Below, one piece after another: positions 36,614 to 45,918 of a stretch of DNA of 64,000 bases. Every line of letters starts with the position of its first letter. Within the stretch, counting starts at the first letter, position 1. The notes beneath the pieces were generated by a model. It did not search any database, was not told the origin of the DNA, and saw nothing but the letters and a program-made list of their open reading frames with translations. The stretch lies in contig NZ_FUWJ01000003.1 of assembly GCF_900167455.1 (NCBI RefSeq), positions 310,001 to 374,000 on the forward strand, in the 5' to 3' direction. The position numbers and the translations under genes were made by a program. This stretch comes from Enhydrobacter aerosaccus (GTDB lineage Bacteria; Pseudomonadota; Alphaproteobacteria; Reyranellales; Reyranellaceae).

Positions 36614-37840
36614 TCAGATATCGGCGCCCTCCAGCACACGGACGGCGAAGCCGTCGCCCTCGAGTGCCTTCACCAGTTCCTTGACGTGCTCGCGGTCGCG
36701 GGTCTCGACGGTGACGTCGAGTTCGGCGCGCTTGGCGACCACGCTGCCGAACAATCTCTGGTGCTGCACCTCGACGATATTGCCGCCGGCCTTGCCGATC
36801 AGGCCCGCCACCCGGGCCAGCTGGCCGGGCAGGTCGCCGATCATGCAGCGCAGACGGACGATGCGGCCGTCGCGCACCAGGCCGCGCAGCAGCACCGAGG
36901 CGAGCAGGCGCGTGTCGATGTTGCCGCCGCTCAGGACCAGCCCGATCTTGCGGCCGGCAAACGAGTCCGGGGCGGCAACCAGCGCCGCCAGGCCGGCCGC
37001 GCCCGCACCCTCGACCACTGTCTTCTCGACCTCGAGCAGCAGCGAGATGGCGCGCTCGATCGCCACCTCGTCGACACTCACGACGTGATCGACCAGGGCG
37101 CGCGCCAGCCCAAGCGTCAGCTCGCCGATGTCGCGCACGGCGATGCCTTCGGCCAGCGTATCGCCGCCGACCGACACCGGCTGCCCGGCCAGGAGCTGCC
37201 GCATGGCCGAATAGGCCGCCGCCTCGGCGCCGATCACCTTGATCCCGGGGTTCAGGCCGCGCGCGGCGGCGGCGCATCCGGCGATCAGGCCACCGCCGCC
37301 GACCGGTATGACCAGGGTGTCGAGCTGCGGCGCATCCTCGAGCATCTCAAGGGCGATCGTGCCCTGGCCGGCGATGATGCGCGCATCGTCATAGGGGTGG
37401 ACGAAGACGAGATCGCGCGCCGCCGCCAGGCGATGCGCTTCCGCCGCCGCCTCGGCCAGCGTCTCGCCGTGGAGCACGACGGTCGCGCCATGGGCGCGGG
37501 TGTGGCTCACCTTGGTGTTCGGCGTGAAGGACGGCATCACGATGGTGGCGGGAATGCCGAGCCGTCCGGCGTGATAGGCCACGCCCTGGGCGTGGTTGCC
37601 GGCCGACATGGCGATCACGCCGCGCGCGCGTTCGTCCGCTGTGAGCTGCAGCAGGGTATTCAGTGCACCGCGCTCCTTGAACGAGGCGGTGAACTGCAGG
37701 TTCTCGAACTTGATCCAGATGTCGGCATGGAAGATGCGCGACAGGGTCTCGCTGCGCAGGCAGGGCGTGCGAACGATCGCGCCGCGGATGCGGTCGGCCG
37801 CTGCCCGGACATCGGACAGCGTTACGGGAAGGGGAGTCAT
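36614..37840 (-). CDS. ilvA: Threonine ammonia-lyase (threonine deaminase), short form with ACT domain
   Basis: This 408-residue PLP enzyme converts threonine to 2-oxobutyrate. K55 in ASFKERGA binds PLP, SAGNHAQGVAYHAG is the phosphate-contacting loop and PVGGGGLIAGCA is the glycine-rich loop. A single C-terminal ACT domain (about 330-408) is present, as in the shorter bacterial form. It could be biosynthetic or catabolic. ATG 37840 overlaps the stop of the upstream DAO-family oxidase by one base (TGATG), so they are cotranslated and may share amino-acid catabolism. Confidence 0.93.
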   Translation of the reverse strand: MTPLPVTLSDVRAAADRIRGAIVRTPCLRSETLSRIFHADIWIKFENLQFTASFKERGALNTLLQLTADERARGVIAMSAGNHAQGVAYHAGRLGIPATIVMPSFTPNTKVSHTRAHGATVVLHGETLAEAAAEAHRLAAARDLVFVHPYDDARIIAGQGTIALEMLEDAPQLDTLVIPVGGGGLIAGCAAAARGLNPGIKVIGAEAAAYSAMRQLLAGQPVSVGGDTLAEGIAVRDIGELTLGLARALVDHVVSVDEVAIERAISLLLEVEKTVVEGAGAAGLAALVAAPDSFAGRKIGLVLSGGNIDTRLLASVLLRGLVRDGRIVRLRCMIGDLPGQLARVAGLIGKAGGNIVEVQHQRLFGSVVAKRAELDVTVETRDREHVKELVKALEGDGFAVRVLEGADI

Positions 37841-39171
37841 CAGGCGGCTCGCTTGCGGTCGATCCAGTCGCGTGTGCGGTACCAGGCGCCGATCAGCGGC
37901 AGGATCCAGGATGGATCGCCGTTGTAGAACGGGTTGTCGGGAAAGTCGCGGCCGTCGAAGGGATTGATGGGCGCGTTGGAGCCGCCGGCGATCTTCTTGG
38001 CCGTCTGGGTCCCGAGATAGGTCATCATGGCGACGCCGTTGCCGTTGCAGGCCAGCAGATAGTGCAGGCCCTGATCGGTGCCCATGTGCGGCATGTAGTC
38101 GAGAGCGAAGGCGACATTGCCGGTCCAGACATGGGTGATGCGGATGCCCTTGAGCTGCGGGAACCGGTCGATCATGTACTGGTAAAGCACCGGCGCGCTG
38201 ACTTCGGGCGGCGCGGCCGTGAAACGCGCACGGCCGCCGAAGATCATATGCTTGCCGTCCGGCGAGGGGCGGTAATAGGTCAGCACCCGCTTGGTGTCGG
38301 CGATCGACCGCAGCTCCGGAATGAGCTCCGTCGCCGGCATCGGCAGTTCCTCGGTGGCGATGATGTGGCTCGCCACCGGCACGACGCGGCGCTTGAGGCG
38401 CGGCGTCAGATCGCCGGTATAGCCGTTGGTGGCGATCACCACTTCCTTGGCCTGGATCGGGCCCTTTGCGGTGAGCACGCGCCAACCGGTGCCAACCTTC
38501 TCCGTCCGCTCCGCCTCCACGTTGGCGCATAGGATCGCGCCGGCGCGATGGGCGGCCTCCAACAGGCCCTTGTAGTAGAGCGCCGGATGCAGGTGGCCGG
38601 AGCGGCGCGCATACATGCCGCCGAAGTAATAATCGGACGAAATCATCTCGCGCTGCCGTTCGCGCGGGATCATCTCGGCCCCGACATCGGCGTACTTGTT
38701 GAACATCTCGATCTTGGCCGCCTGCTCGTCATAGTGACGGGGCGTCCAGGCACCGACGAAACGGCCCTTCTTGATCACGCCGCACTCGATCTTCTCTCGC
38801 GCGATGATGTCCTCGATCACCGACAGCGAATCGGCGCCGGCGCCCAGGAACTCGGCCTTGCGGCGCGCGAATTCCTCCGCTGCCTGGTTCTTGCCACCCA
38901 GCCCCTTGCCGAGATTGACGCCGCCCGAGATCATGCCGCCATTGCGGGTCGATGCGCCGACGCCGAAGTCGCCGCGCTCCAGCACCACGGCATCGATGCC
39001 GTTGCGGCGAAGCTCGAGCGCCGTTGCCAACCCGCCATAGCCGGCGCCCACGATCACCACGTCGGTCTTCGCCGGCGGGTCCTGGGACAGGGCGTTGTTG
39101 GGCGTCCAGGCTTCCCACCACCACGGCCGGGCCTTGAAGCTGGGATGGAAGATGCTCTTCGATGTACTCAT
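37840..39171 (-). CDS. FAD-dependent amino-acid/polyamine oxidase (DAO family)
   Basis: This 443-residue protein has the N-terminal FAD site VVIVGAGYGGLATALELRR (about 37-55) and the DAO-family pattern with GHLHPALYYKGLLEAAHRAG and the C-terminal TGNVAFALDYMPHMG. It resembles gamma-glutamylputrescine oxidase and related enzymes that oxidise secondary or primary amines. ATG 39171 is preferred to 39213 by length. It is coupled to ilvA downstream. The substrate is not clear. Confidence 0.85.
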   Translation of the reverse strand: MSTSKSIFHPSFKARPWWWEAWTPNNALSQDPPAKTDVVIVGAGYGGLATALELRRNGIDAVVLERGDFGVGASTRNGGMISGGVNLGKGLGGKNQAAEEFARRKAEFLGAGADSLSVIEDIIAREKIECGVIKKGRFVGAWTPRHYDEQAAKIEMFNKYADVGAEMIPRERQREMISSDYYFGGMYARRSGHLHPALYYKGLLEAAHRAGAILCANVEAERTEKVGTGWRVLTAKGPIQAKEVVIATNGYTGDLTPRLKRRVVPVASHIIATEELPMPATELIPELRSIADTKRVLTYYRPSPDGKHMIFGGRARFTAAPPEVSAPVLYQYMIDRFPQLKGIRITHVWTGNVAFALDYMPHMGTDQGLHYLLACNGNGVAMMTYLGTQTAKKIAGGSNAPINPFDGRDFPDNPFYNGDPSWILPLIGAWYRTRDWIDRKRAA

Positions 39172-39230
39172 GGCGTTACTCGTCTCCAGCGCAGCAGGCA
39201 GGCTCTGCGGCACGGCCTGACCGATCGGTC

Positions 39231-39401
39231 CTAGAAGTCGGTCACTTTGCCGTTGAATTGCCAGTCGCCGTAGCGGGTCGGTTCGGGGCCGGGCGGGCCG
39301 CCGATTTCCTCGACCTTCTTGGGCTTGTCCGGGGCGGCGGGCTTGGCCGGCTCCGCCTTCGGGGTCTCCGCCGTGGCGGCGGGCTTTTCATCCTGGGTCA
39401 T
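39231..39401 (-). CDS. DUF1674 / SdhAF4-like succinate dehydrogenase assembly protein
   Basis: This 56-residue protein has a Lys/Pro/Ala-rich N-terminal half and the C-terminal signature [20 protein letters not shown], the DUF1674 motif. The mitochondrial SdhAF4 protein with this motif helps insert flavinylated SdhA. It is an orphan here: no sdh gene is nearby. ATG 39401 is used; an in-frame ATG at 39437 would add 12 residues. It is divergent from htpX, 59 bp apart. Confidence 0.82.
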   Translation of the reverse strand: MTQDEKPAATAETPKAEPAKPAAPDKPKKVEEIGGPPGPEPTRYGDWQFNGKVTDF

Positions 39402-39460
39402 GGCCCCATGATGCCGTCCCGCGCCTTGATTCGCCACAGTCTGGAGCCATCTTTCCGGGC

Positions 39461-40396
39461 ATGAACTATGTGAAGACCGCGCTGCTTCTTGCGGCGCTCA
39501 CGGCCTTCTTTCTCGCGGTCGGTTATATGCTGGGCGGCCATAACGGGCTGGTGATCGCCCTGCTGGTGGCCCTGGGCACGAACGTCTTTGCCTACTGGAA
39601 CTCGGCCAGCCTGGTGCTGCGCATGAGCAATGCGCATGAGGTCGGGCCGCAGGAGGCGCCCGAGCTCTACGGGATCGTGCAGGAGCTGACGCAGCGCGCC
39701 GGCCTGCCGATGCCGCGCGTCTATGTCATCGACGAGGACCAGCCCAACGCCTTCGCCACCGGCCGTAGCCCGGAGCATGCGGCGGTCGCCGTCAACACCG
39801 GTCTCCTGCGGCACCTCAACCGGCAGGAAGTGATCGGCGTGCTGAGCCATGAGCTCGGCCACGTGAAGAACCGCGACACGCTCACCATGACGGTGGCCGC
39901 CACGCTCTCCGGTGCGATCGGCATGCTGGCGACCTTCGGCGGCCTGTTCGGCGGCGGCCGCGACGAGAATGGCCGGCCGCTGGTCAATCCGATCGTCGCC
40001 ATCGCGGCCATGATTCTGGCGCCGCTGGCCGCCACGCTGGTGCAGATGGCGATCAGCCGCAGCCGCGAGTTCGAGGCGGACCGGATGGGTGCCGAGATAT
40101 CGGGTCACCCGGAATGGCTGGCCTCGGCCTTGGCGCGCCTGCATGCGGGGACCCAGGCCATTCCCAACGCGACGGCGGAAGCCAATCCGGCGACGGCGCA
40201 TCTCTATATCGACAACCCGCTGTCCGGCGGCGGCATGGCGAACCTGTTCTCGACCCATCCGCCGATGGAAGAGCGCATTGCGCGCCTGCAGGCGATGGCG
40301 TCGTCCATGACGCCGGCTCCCGCTTACGGGACGACGACCCGCGCCCGTGCCGGCGGATCGGTCCCGCAGACTGGCGGCCGCGGCCCGTGGGGCTGA
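39461..40396 (+). CDS. htpX: Membrane-bound zinc metalloprotease HtpX
   Basis: This 311-residue heat-stress protease degrades misfolded membrane proteins. Two N-terminal membrane helices (about 5-50) precede the M48 catalytic domain with HELGH (H130, E131, H134), and a third ligand Glu is in [12 protein letters not shown]. Two more membrane helices (about 145-200) follow the HELGH site. The C-terminal tail is Gly/Ala/Pro-rich. It is followed by a 375-bp structured gap and the convergent rmuC. Confidence 0.96.
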   Translation: MNYVKTALLLAALTAFFLAVGYMLGGHNGLVIALLVALGTNVFAYWNSASLVLRMSNAHEVGPQEAPELYGIVQELTQRAGLPMPRVYVIDEDQPNAFATGRSPEHAAVAVNTGLLRHLNRQEVIGVLSHELGHVKNRDTLTMTVAATLSGAIGMLATFGGLFGGGRDENGRPLVNPIVAIAAMILAPLAATLVQMAISRSREFEADRMGAEISGHPEWLASALARLHAGTQAIPNATAEANPATAHLYIDNPLSGGGMANLFSTHPPMEERIARLQAMASSMTPAPAYGTTTRARAGGSVPQTGGRGPWG

Positions 40397-40712
40397 CGCC
40401 GGCCTCTGCTCCGCGCCGTCGGCAGCGTGGTGACCATAATCGGGGGGTGAAGATCGAAGGGTAAAATGGCGGCGTCGCTCCAGCTCCGGTCGAATACGCC
40501 ATGCCCTCCGCCGTCTCTCCATCCTGCATCGCCGCCCGCACCGTCTGCCGCGCCGCGGTCCCGTCGCGTCGTTTCGGGGATTCCCGAAAAGCCGGCTGGA
40601 ATCGCGTCGACCTCTTGATCGGACTCCATTTTGCGGTTTTCGGGAAATCCGCTTTTTCCTTCGCCGCGATTCGGGTGGGGGTGGCAGAAAGCGGGACGAC
40701 CGGCGCAAAAGG

Positions 40713-40731
40713 CCGATGCCATCGGCATCGG
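40713..40731. repeat. Perfect hairpin, 8-bp stem with ATC loop
   Basis: CCGATGCC (40713-40720) pairs with GGCATCGG (40724-40731) around a 3-nt loop. It is the first of two adjacent hairpins upstream of the rmuC stop. Confidence 0.55.
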
Positions 40732-40735
40732 ACGT

Positions 40736-40762
40736 GTCCCACCGGGTGAGACGCGGTGGGAC
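40736..40762. terminator. Perfect hairpin, probable bidirectional terminator
   Basis: GTCCCACC (40736-40743) pairs with GGTGGGAC (40755-40762) around an 11-nt loop. It lies 9 bases past the rmuC stop on the minus strand and downstream of htpX on the plus strand. No U-tract is present. Confidence 0.55.
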
Positions 40763-40771
40763 GGGCCGGGA

Positions 40772-41818
40772 CTAGGCCTTGGGCGGCAGTGGGGTCGGGC
40801 CTTCGCCGAGGTCGGTATCCAGGATACGCTGGCCGCGCTTGGTGATGCGGTCGGTCGAGGTGTCGATGTCGCGCAGATCCTTCTCGGTCTGGGCGAAGTG
40901 CTTCTTGAGATTGGTGACGCGATCGTCGAGCCGGCGGACGTCCTCGAGCATCAGCCCGACCGCCTTCTGGATCTCGCCCGCCTGCTCGCGCATGCGGACG
41001 TCCTTCAGGACCGCGCGGACCGTGTTGAGCGTGGCCATCATGGTGGTCGGCGAGACGATCCAGACGCGGGCCTTGTAGGACTCCTCGACGATCGCCGTGA
41101 AGTTGGCATGCAGTTCGGCATAGACCGCTTCCGAGGGCAGGAACATCAAAGCCGACTCGGCCGTCTCGCCGGGCACGATGTACTTGTCGCGAATGTCGCC
41201 GATATGCTTGCGCATCGCTTGCTGGAAGGCGCGTTGCGCAACGGCGAGCCCTTGCGTGTCGCCCGGGGCGACGGCGCGAAGCTGCCGGTAGCTCTCGAGC
41301 GGGAACTTGGCGTCGATGGCGATCGAGCCGGGCGGGTTGGGCAGGTGCAGCAGGCAGTCGACCCGCGAGCCGTTGCCCAGGCTGCACTGGAATTCGTACG
41401 CCGAGGGGGGCAAGGCGTTTTGCACCAGGTCGTTCAGCTGGACTTCGCCGAAGGCGCCGCGCGCCTGCTTGTTCGAGAGGATCTCCTGCAGCCCGACGAC
41501 CTGCGTGGAAAGATCGCCGATCTTCTTCTGCGCTTCGTCGATCCGGGCCAGTCGCTCGCGCAGGTCGCTGACGACCTGGCCGGTGGCCTTCTCGTTGCGG
41601 TCCAGCCGCTCGCTGACGACCTTGCTCAGGGCCTGTTCCTGCTCGCGCAGCGATCGCTCGACCCGCTGAACGGTCTCGGCCTGCTGGCTCAGCGCCAGCT
41701 CAAGATGACGCCGGACGGCCTCGGTCTCGCCCGCATCGTTCCGGCGCAGAAGCAGGACAAGCAGCCCGACAAGCAGTAGGGCGATTAGCGCCAGCAAGGC
41801 ATAAACGAGAATATCCAT
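40772..41818 (-). CDS. rmuC: DNA recombination protein RmuC
   Basis: This 348-residue protein has an N-terminal membrane helix (about 3-25), a long coiled coil (about 30-120) and a RmuC nuclease-like domain with CLLHLPNPPGSIAIDAKFPLESY cut at 150-170. RmuC limits recombination at inverted repeats; biochemical data are sparse. The length is slightly short of the E. coli protein but the core is complete. The start at 41818 is 63 bp from the divergent pyrimidine-nucleotidase gene. Confidence 0.93.
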   Translation of the reverse strand: MDILVYALLALIALLLVGLLVLLLRRNDAGETEAVRRHLELALSQQAETVQRVERSLREQEQALSKVVSERLDRNEKATGQVVSDLRERLARIDEAQKKIGDLSTQVVGLQEILSNKQARGAFGEVQLNDLVQNALPPSAYEFQCSLGNGSRVDCLLHLPNPPGSIAIDAKFPLESYRQLRAVAPGDTQGLAVAQRAFQQAMRKHIGDIRDKYIVPGETAESALMFLPSEAVYAELHANFTAIVEESYKARVWIVSPTTMMATLNTVRAVLKDVRMREQAGEIQKAVGLMLEDVRRLDDRVTNLKKHFAQTEKDLRDIDTSTDRITKRGQRILDTDLGEGPTPLPPKA

Positions 41819-41881
41819 TGCGGCTTCTTATAGGCTGCCCGCTCGACAAGCGCACGGACCGCGATTAAGCAAAATCCCCAA

Positions 41882-42565
41882 ATGGCCGCTCCCAAACACG
41901 ATCCCGACGTCTGGCTGTTCGATATCGACAACACGCTCTACCCGGCGCGGTGCAATCTGTTTGCCCAGATCGATGTCCGCATCAGCCGCTACATTGCCGA
42001 CTGGCTCAAGGTCGATGTCGAAGAGGCGCGACGCGTGCAGAAGCAGTATTGGCGCGATCACGGCACCTCGATGCGGGGCATGATGACCCTGCATGGCGTC
42101 GACCCGCGGCACATGCTCGCCTATGTGCATGACATCGATTATTCGCCGGTGCCCGCCAGCCCGGAACTCGACGCTGCCCTGAAGGCGCTGCCCGGCCGCA
42201 AGATCGTCTTTACCGCGGGTGACGTGCCGCATGCCGAGCGCGTCATGGAGCGGCTGGGCGTGGCTCATCATTTCGAGGCGATCTTCGACATCGTCGCCGG
42301 CGATTACTGGCCCAAGCCCCACCAGGCGATCTACGACAAGCTCGTGGTGAAGCATGACGTCGACCCGACGCGCGCGGCCTTTGCCGACGACGTCTCGGCC
42401 AACCTCAAGCCGGCGCACGACATGGGCATGCGCACGGTGTGGATCCGGACCGAGGAGAGCGTGAAGCGGGCCGCCGATACCAACCTGGATCACATCCATC
42501 ATCAGACCGACGACCTCGCCACGTGGCTGAGCGATTGGGTCGCGCAAAGGAGCACTGCCAAATGA
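41882..42565 (+). CDS. Pyrimidine 5'-nucleotidase-type HAD hydrolase
   Basis: This 227-residue HAD enzyme has the catalytic motif FDIDNTLYP (D14, D16), motif II VFTAGDVPHAERV and motif III plus IV in KPHQAIYDKL and FADDVSANL. This combination is the SDT1/Phm8-like pyrimidine 5'-nucleotidase branch. Its stop overlaps the next gene start by four bases (ATGA). A link to the downstream reductase is inferred from the overlap only. Confidence 0.9.
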   Translation: MAAPKHDPDVWLFDIDNTLYPARCNLFAQIDVRISRYIADWLKVDVEEARRVQKQYWRDHGTSMRGMMTLHGVDPRHMLAYVHDIDYSPVPASPELDAALKALPGRKIVFTAGDVPHAERVMERLGVAHHFEAIFDIVAGDYWPKPHQAIYDKLVVKHDVDPTRAAFADDVSANLKPAHDMGMRTVWIRTEESVKRAADTNLDHIHHQTDDLATWLSDWVAQRSTAK

Positions 42566-43509
42566 AGATCCTGATCCTCGGCGCCGGTGCGGTCGGCGGC
42601 TATTTCGGCGGCCGTCTGCATCAGGCCGGCGCTGACGTGACGTTCCTGCTGCGCGAGCCGCGCGCCACCAAGGTCAAGGCCGAAGGTCTCGTGATCAAGA
42701 GCCCGAAAGGCGACGCGGTGCTGCCGGTCAAGGTGGTGACCAAGGGCAGCGAAGGCGGGCCCTACGATATCGTCATCCTCGCCAGCAAGGCCTACGACCT
42801 CGATTCGGCGATCGAGGCGATCGCGCCGGCGGTGGGCGAGCACACGACCATCGTGCCGATGTTGAACGGGCTCGCGCATCTCGATGTACTCGATAACAAG
42901 TTCGGCGCCGACAAGGTGGCGGGCGGCCTCGCCCGCATCGGCGGCATGCTCGGTCCCAACGGCGAGGTGCTGCATACCAGCCCGTTCGCCGGCGTCTCCT
43001 TCGGCGAGCGTTCGGGCAAGCCCGTGCGGGCGTCGCTCGGGGAGCTGGATGCACTGTGCAAGAAGGCTGGCATCGAAGGGGGCCTCAACGACAAGATCAA
43101 CCAGGACCTCTGGGACAAGTGGATCATGCTCACGTCGCTGGCATCGATGTGCTGCACGCTGCGTGGCACCACCGGCGACATCCTGTCGGCCGATGATGGC
43201 GAAGCGCTGATGCTCGAGACGGTCGACGAATGCCGCCGCGTCGCCCGCGCCGAAGGCTTCGATCCCGGCGACAAGGGCATCGAAAACCTCAAGGTCTATC
43301 TGACCAAGCGCGGGTCGGCCTTCGCGGCCTCCATGCTGGGCGATCTCGAGAAGGGCGGGGCCATCGAGGGCCGCCACGTCATCGGCGACATGCTGAGCCG
43401 GGCGCGCAAGCATGGCATTGCCGCACCGAACCTGCGCATGGCCTATGCAGTGGTCCAGGCCTACGAAGCACGCCGCGCCCGCGGTGGCCTGAGCAAGCCC
43501 ACCAAATAG
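42562..43509 (+). CDS. panE: 2-dehydropantoate 2-reductase-family protein
   Basis: This 315-residue NADPH-dependent reductase has the N-terminal Rossmann motif ILGAGAVGGYFGGRL and the ketopantoate reductase core with DLWDKWIMLTSLASMCC, in which the Lys after DLWD is the catalytic base. It would reduce 2-dehydropantoate to pantoate in pantothenate synthesis; paralogues with other substrates are common and no panB or panC is nearby. A perfect hairpin follows the stop. Confidence 0.85.
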   Translation: MKILILGAGAVGGYFGGRLHQAGADVTFLLREPRATKVKAEGLVIKSPKGDAVLPVKVVTKGSEGGPYDIVILASKAYDLDSAIEAIAPAVGEHTTIVPMLNGLAHLDVLDNKFGADKVAGGLARIGGMLGPNGEVLHTSPFAGVSFGERSGKPVRASLGELDALCKKAGIEGGLNDKINQDLWDKWIMLTSLASMCCTLRGTTGDILSADDGEALMLETVDECRRVARAEGFDPGDKGIENLKVYLTKRGSAFAASMLGDLEKGGAIEGRHVIGDMLSRARKHGIAAPNLRMAYAVVQAYEARRARGGLSKPTK

Positions 43510-43516
43510 CCCCTCC

Positions 43517-43539
43517 GGGCCGGGTTGAAATCCCGGCCC
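43517..43539 (+). terminator. Hairpin after the 2-dehydropantoate reductase-like gene
   Basis: GGGCCGGG (43517-43524) pairs perfectly with CCCGGCCC (43532-43539) around a 7-nt loop. It begins 7 nt after the stop codon. A moderately T-rich stretch (TTACGTTTT) follows 9 bases later. This is the best terminator candidate in the window. Confidence 0.7.
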
Positions 43540-43638
43540 TGGCTCCTTACGTTTTGGTGACGATGGCGCGCGCCATCGTGCGTTTGCGCGTCTGCGCCCT
43601 TCTTCTTCGTTCCACAATTTGCTTCAGAGGCCTTCCCG

Positions 43639-44061
43639 ATGCGTGACGTCGTGCGGAGCCGTTCAGTTCCACAGATCATCGTGAGCAACGCCGACTACGA
43701 GCGGCTGATCGATCTCGCCAATGCCTCCATGCAGCGCCTTCCGGAGGTCGCCGAGGAGCTGCTGGCCGAGATGGATCGGGCCAAGGTCGTCGAGGATGAG
43801 GCGGTGCCTCCTCACGTGGTGCGGATGGGCTCGACCGTTACCTTCGAGTCGGACGACGGCCGGGTGCGTACGATGACGCTCGTCTATCCTGCCGACGAAA
43901 GCCTCGACCAGCACCGCATCTCGGTCATGACTCCGATCGGAGCAGCCTTGATCGGCCTAGGCGTCGGCCAGTCGATCTCCTGGTCGGCCCGCGACGGCAA
44001 GAATCATCGCCTGACCGTTACGCACGTCTCGACGCCTGCCAGCCCTAGTTGCCAGCCCTAG
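43639..44061 (+). CDS. rnk: Nucleoside diphosphate kinase regulator Rnk / GreA-GreB C-terminal family protein
   Basis: This 140-residue protein has a short N-terminal helical pair (about 15-52, DYERLIDLANASMQRL) and the C-terminal FKBP-like GreA/GreB domain (about 55-135, with PADESLDQHRISVMTPIGAALIG). The coiled coil is far shorter than in GreA, which is the pattern of Rnk. Rnk binds RNA polymerase without cleavage-stimulation. The ORF is convergent with dctM and overlaps its stop by 4 bp. Confidence 0.88.
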   Translation: MRDVVRSRSVPQIIVSNADYERLIDLANASMQRLPEVAEELLAEMDRAKVVEDEAVPPHVVRMGSTVTFESDDGRVRTMTLVYPADESLDQHRISVMTPIGAALIGLGVGQSISWSARDGKNHRLTVTHVSTPASPSCQP

Positions 44062-45341
44062 TTGATGGCGCCGGCAGCGCGCGGCAGGAAAAGCGCGATG
44101 TCCGGGAACAGGATGATCAGCAGCAGGCCGAACAGCAGTGCGGCGATGTAGGGCATGTAGGTGCGCCAGTGCTGGCCGACGGTCAGGTTGGCGAATTTGA
44201 GCGCCATCAGCAGCCCTACCCCCATCGGCGGCAGGAACAGGCCGATGCCCACCGCCGCCGTCTGCACGATGTTGAAGTGGTAGGGGTTGATGTTCATCTT
44301 CTCGGCGATCGGGAACACCACCGGAATCAGCACCACCGCCGCCGGCAGACCCTCCAGCACCATGCCGAACATCATGGTGATGGCGGCGGTGCAGAGCAGG
44401 AACAGCCACGGCATCGAGTGCAGCGGCGACAATACCTCCGCCAGCAGCTTCGGCACGCCGGAAACGCCCATCAGGTATTGGAACACCGACGCGACGGCGA
44501 GCAGGAACACGACCGATGCGGTGAGGATCGCGCTCTCGTAGGCAAGCTTGCCCATCTCGCGAAAACTGACGTTGCGATAGTAAAAGCGCGCGGCGACGAA
44601 GGCGTAAGCCGCCACCACCGCGCCCGCTTCCGTCGCGGTGAATACGCCACCGATGAAGCCGCCCAGGATGACGATCGGAATGACGAGCGGAATCGCGGCG
44701 CGCCGTGCCGTGGTGGTGAGCAAGGTCAGATCCGGCCGCGTGTCGACCGGCCAATCGTATTTGCGGGCCCGGTACCAGACCAAGGCCATCAGGCAGAGCA
44801 TGATGACGGCCGCAGGCACGAAGCCGGCGAGAAAGAGCGCGACCGCCGACGTGTTCGTGACCTGTGCGATCACGATCATGAAGATCGCTGGCGGCACCAG
44901 CATGCCCATCGCCGTGCCGGCGGCAATCAGTGATGCCGAGTCCTCGCGCTTGTAGCCGGCCTTGGTGAGCGGCGGCATCAGGGTCGAGCCCAGCGCCGAG
45001 ACCTCGGCCATCTTCGAGCCGCAGATGTCGGAGAAGAAATAGGCGACCACGATCACCGACATGCCGAGCCCGCCCTTGACCCAGCCCACCAGCGCGCGGG
45101 CGAAATCGACTAGGGCATGGCTCATGCCGCAGCGTTCCATCAGGCCGCCGGCGAAGACGAAGGCGGGAATGGCCAGCAGCACCCAGCTCTGCGAGCCCGA
45201 TACCAGGCTCGAGGACAGGACCTGCATGTCGTAACCGCCGATCCATAGCCCTGCCACGGCGGAGACGCCGAGGGCGAAGACAATGGGCATCGAGAAGACG
45301 ATCAGGACGACGAAGATCGCGGCGACCAGAAGCAACAACAT
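44058..45341 (-). CDS. dctM: TRAP transporter large permease, DctM-type
   Basis: This 427-residue inner-membrane subunit has about 12 membrane helices and the usual DctM motifs, for example IPAFVFAGGLMERCGMSHALVD cut at 60-80 and AIPLVIPIVILGGFIGGVFTATEAG. It moves an organic acid using the sodium gradient. It is the last gene of a P-Q-M cluster, 12 bases after dctQ. The substrate is unknown. Confidence 0.94.
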   Translation of the reverse strand: MLLLLVAAIFVVLIVFSMPIVFALGVSAVAGLWIGGYDMQVLSSSLVSGSQSWVLLAIPAFVFAGGLMERCGMSHALVDFARALVGWVKGGLGMSVIVVAYFFSDICGSKMAEVSALGSTLMPPLTKAGYKREDSASLIAAGTAMGMLVPPAIFMIVIAQVTNTSAVALFLAGFVPAAVIMLCLMALVWYRARKYDWPVDTRPDLTLLTTTARRAAIPLVIPIVILGGFIGGVFTATEAGAVVAAYAFVAARFYYRNVSFREMGKLAYESAILTASVVFLLAVASVFQYLMGVSGVPKLLAEVLSPLHSMPWLFLLCTAAITMMFGMVLEGLPAAVVLIPVVFPIAEKMNINPYHFNIVQTAAVGIGLFLPPMGVGLLMALKFANLTVGQHWRTYMPYIAALLFGLLLIILFPDIALFLPRAAGAIN

Positions 45342-45353
45342 GCCGTTCGATCC

Positions 45354-45845
45354 TCAGTGTGCAGTGGGGAAGCGGGGCGGCGGTGCGATCACCATGGAGG
45401 CGGCATAGATCGCGAGCAGGACTCCACCGATCACCGCAGATCCATAAAGGACGGCGAGATTGATCTCGAGGCCCGGCGTGGTGAGTGTGCTGTTGAGAAT
45501 GCACAGCCTGACGCCGAACCACGCCACCAGCAAACCGAGCGCGGCGACCAGAACGAAATGGATGCGTTCTACGAACAGCAGGCCGCGCGGCGTGAGATGC
45601 AGGACGTGCAGCGTGAAGTGTGCGCGTTCACGCACGCCGATCGCCGCGCCGATCAAGGTCAGATAGGCGAGCATCATCTCGCCCACTTCTTCGACCCAGG
45701 TGAAGGGGATCGGATCCAGGTCGAGCCAATCCGTGACCGGAATCATGACGTAGCGCAGGAACACGCCGATCAACAGGTTGACGATCGCTGCGATCAGCAG
45801 CAGGGAAACGACGAGCTTGGGGATCGCGGCGATGAACTTCATCAT
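45354..45845 (-). CDS. dctQ: TRAP transporter small permease, DctQ-type
   Basis: This 163-residue subunit has four membrane helices. The segment LDPIPFTWVEEVGEMMLAYLTLIGAA carries the conserved TWVEEV(G)E motif of the family. It pairs with DctM. Tandem ATGs at 45845 and 45842 are possible starts. It lies 73 bp after dctP. Confidence 0.9.
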   Translation of the reverse strand: MMKFIAAIPKLVVSLLLIAAIVNLLIGVFLRYVMIPVTDWLDLDPIPFTWVEEVGEMMLAYLTLIGAAIGVRERAHFTLHVLHLTPRGLLFVERIHFVLVAALGLLVAWFGVRLCILNSTLTTPGLEINLAVLYGSAVIGGVLLAIYAASMVIAPPPRFPTAH

Positions 45846-45918
45846 TGTCGTCCCAGGATGACACAGGCTTCGAGTTGGGTGAAAGTCCCGCGGCATCGCC
45901 CCGGGATGTCGAGGTCGG

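Larger units (their letters stand above)
40397..40771. other. 375-bp intergenic region with several hairpins between convergent htpX and rmuC
   Basis: No credible protein-coding frame is found; an 82-codon frame at 40501-40749 has no ribosome site. The region holds an imperfect inverted repeat (GATTCCCGAAAA at 40579-40590 with TTTTCGGGAA near 40637-40646), then two strong hairpins annotated separately. Being between two convergent genes it should not hold their promoters, so its length is unexpected. Confidence 0.6.

Noticed and set aside
40501-40749. 82-codon plus-strand frame in the htpX-rmuC gap
   Set aside because: No ribosome site, odd composition and it runs across two strong hairpins. 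I treat the gap as noncoding.
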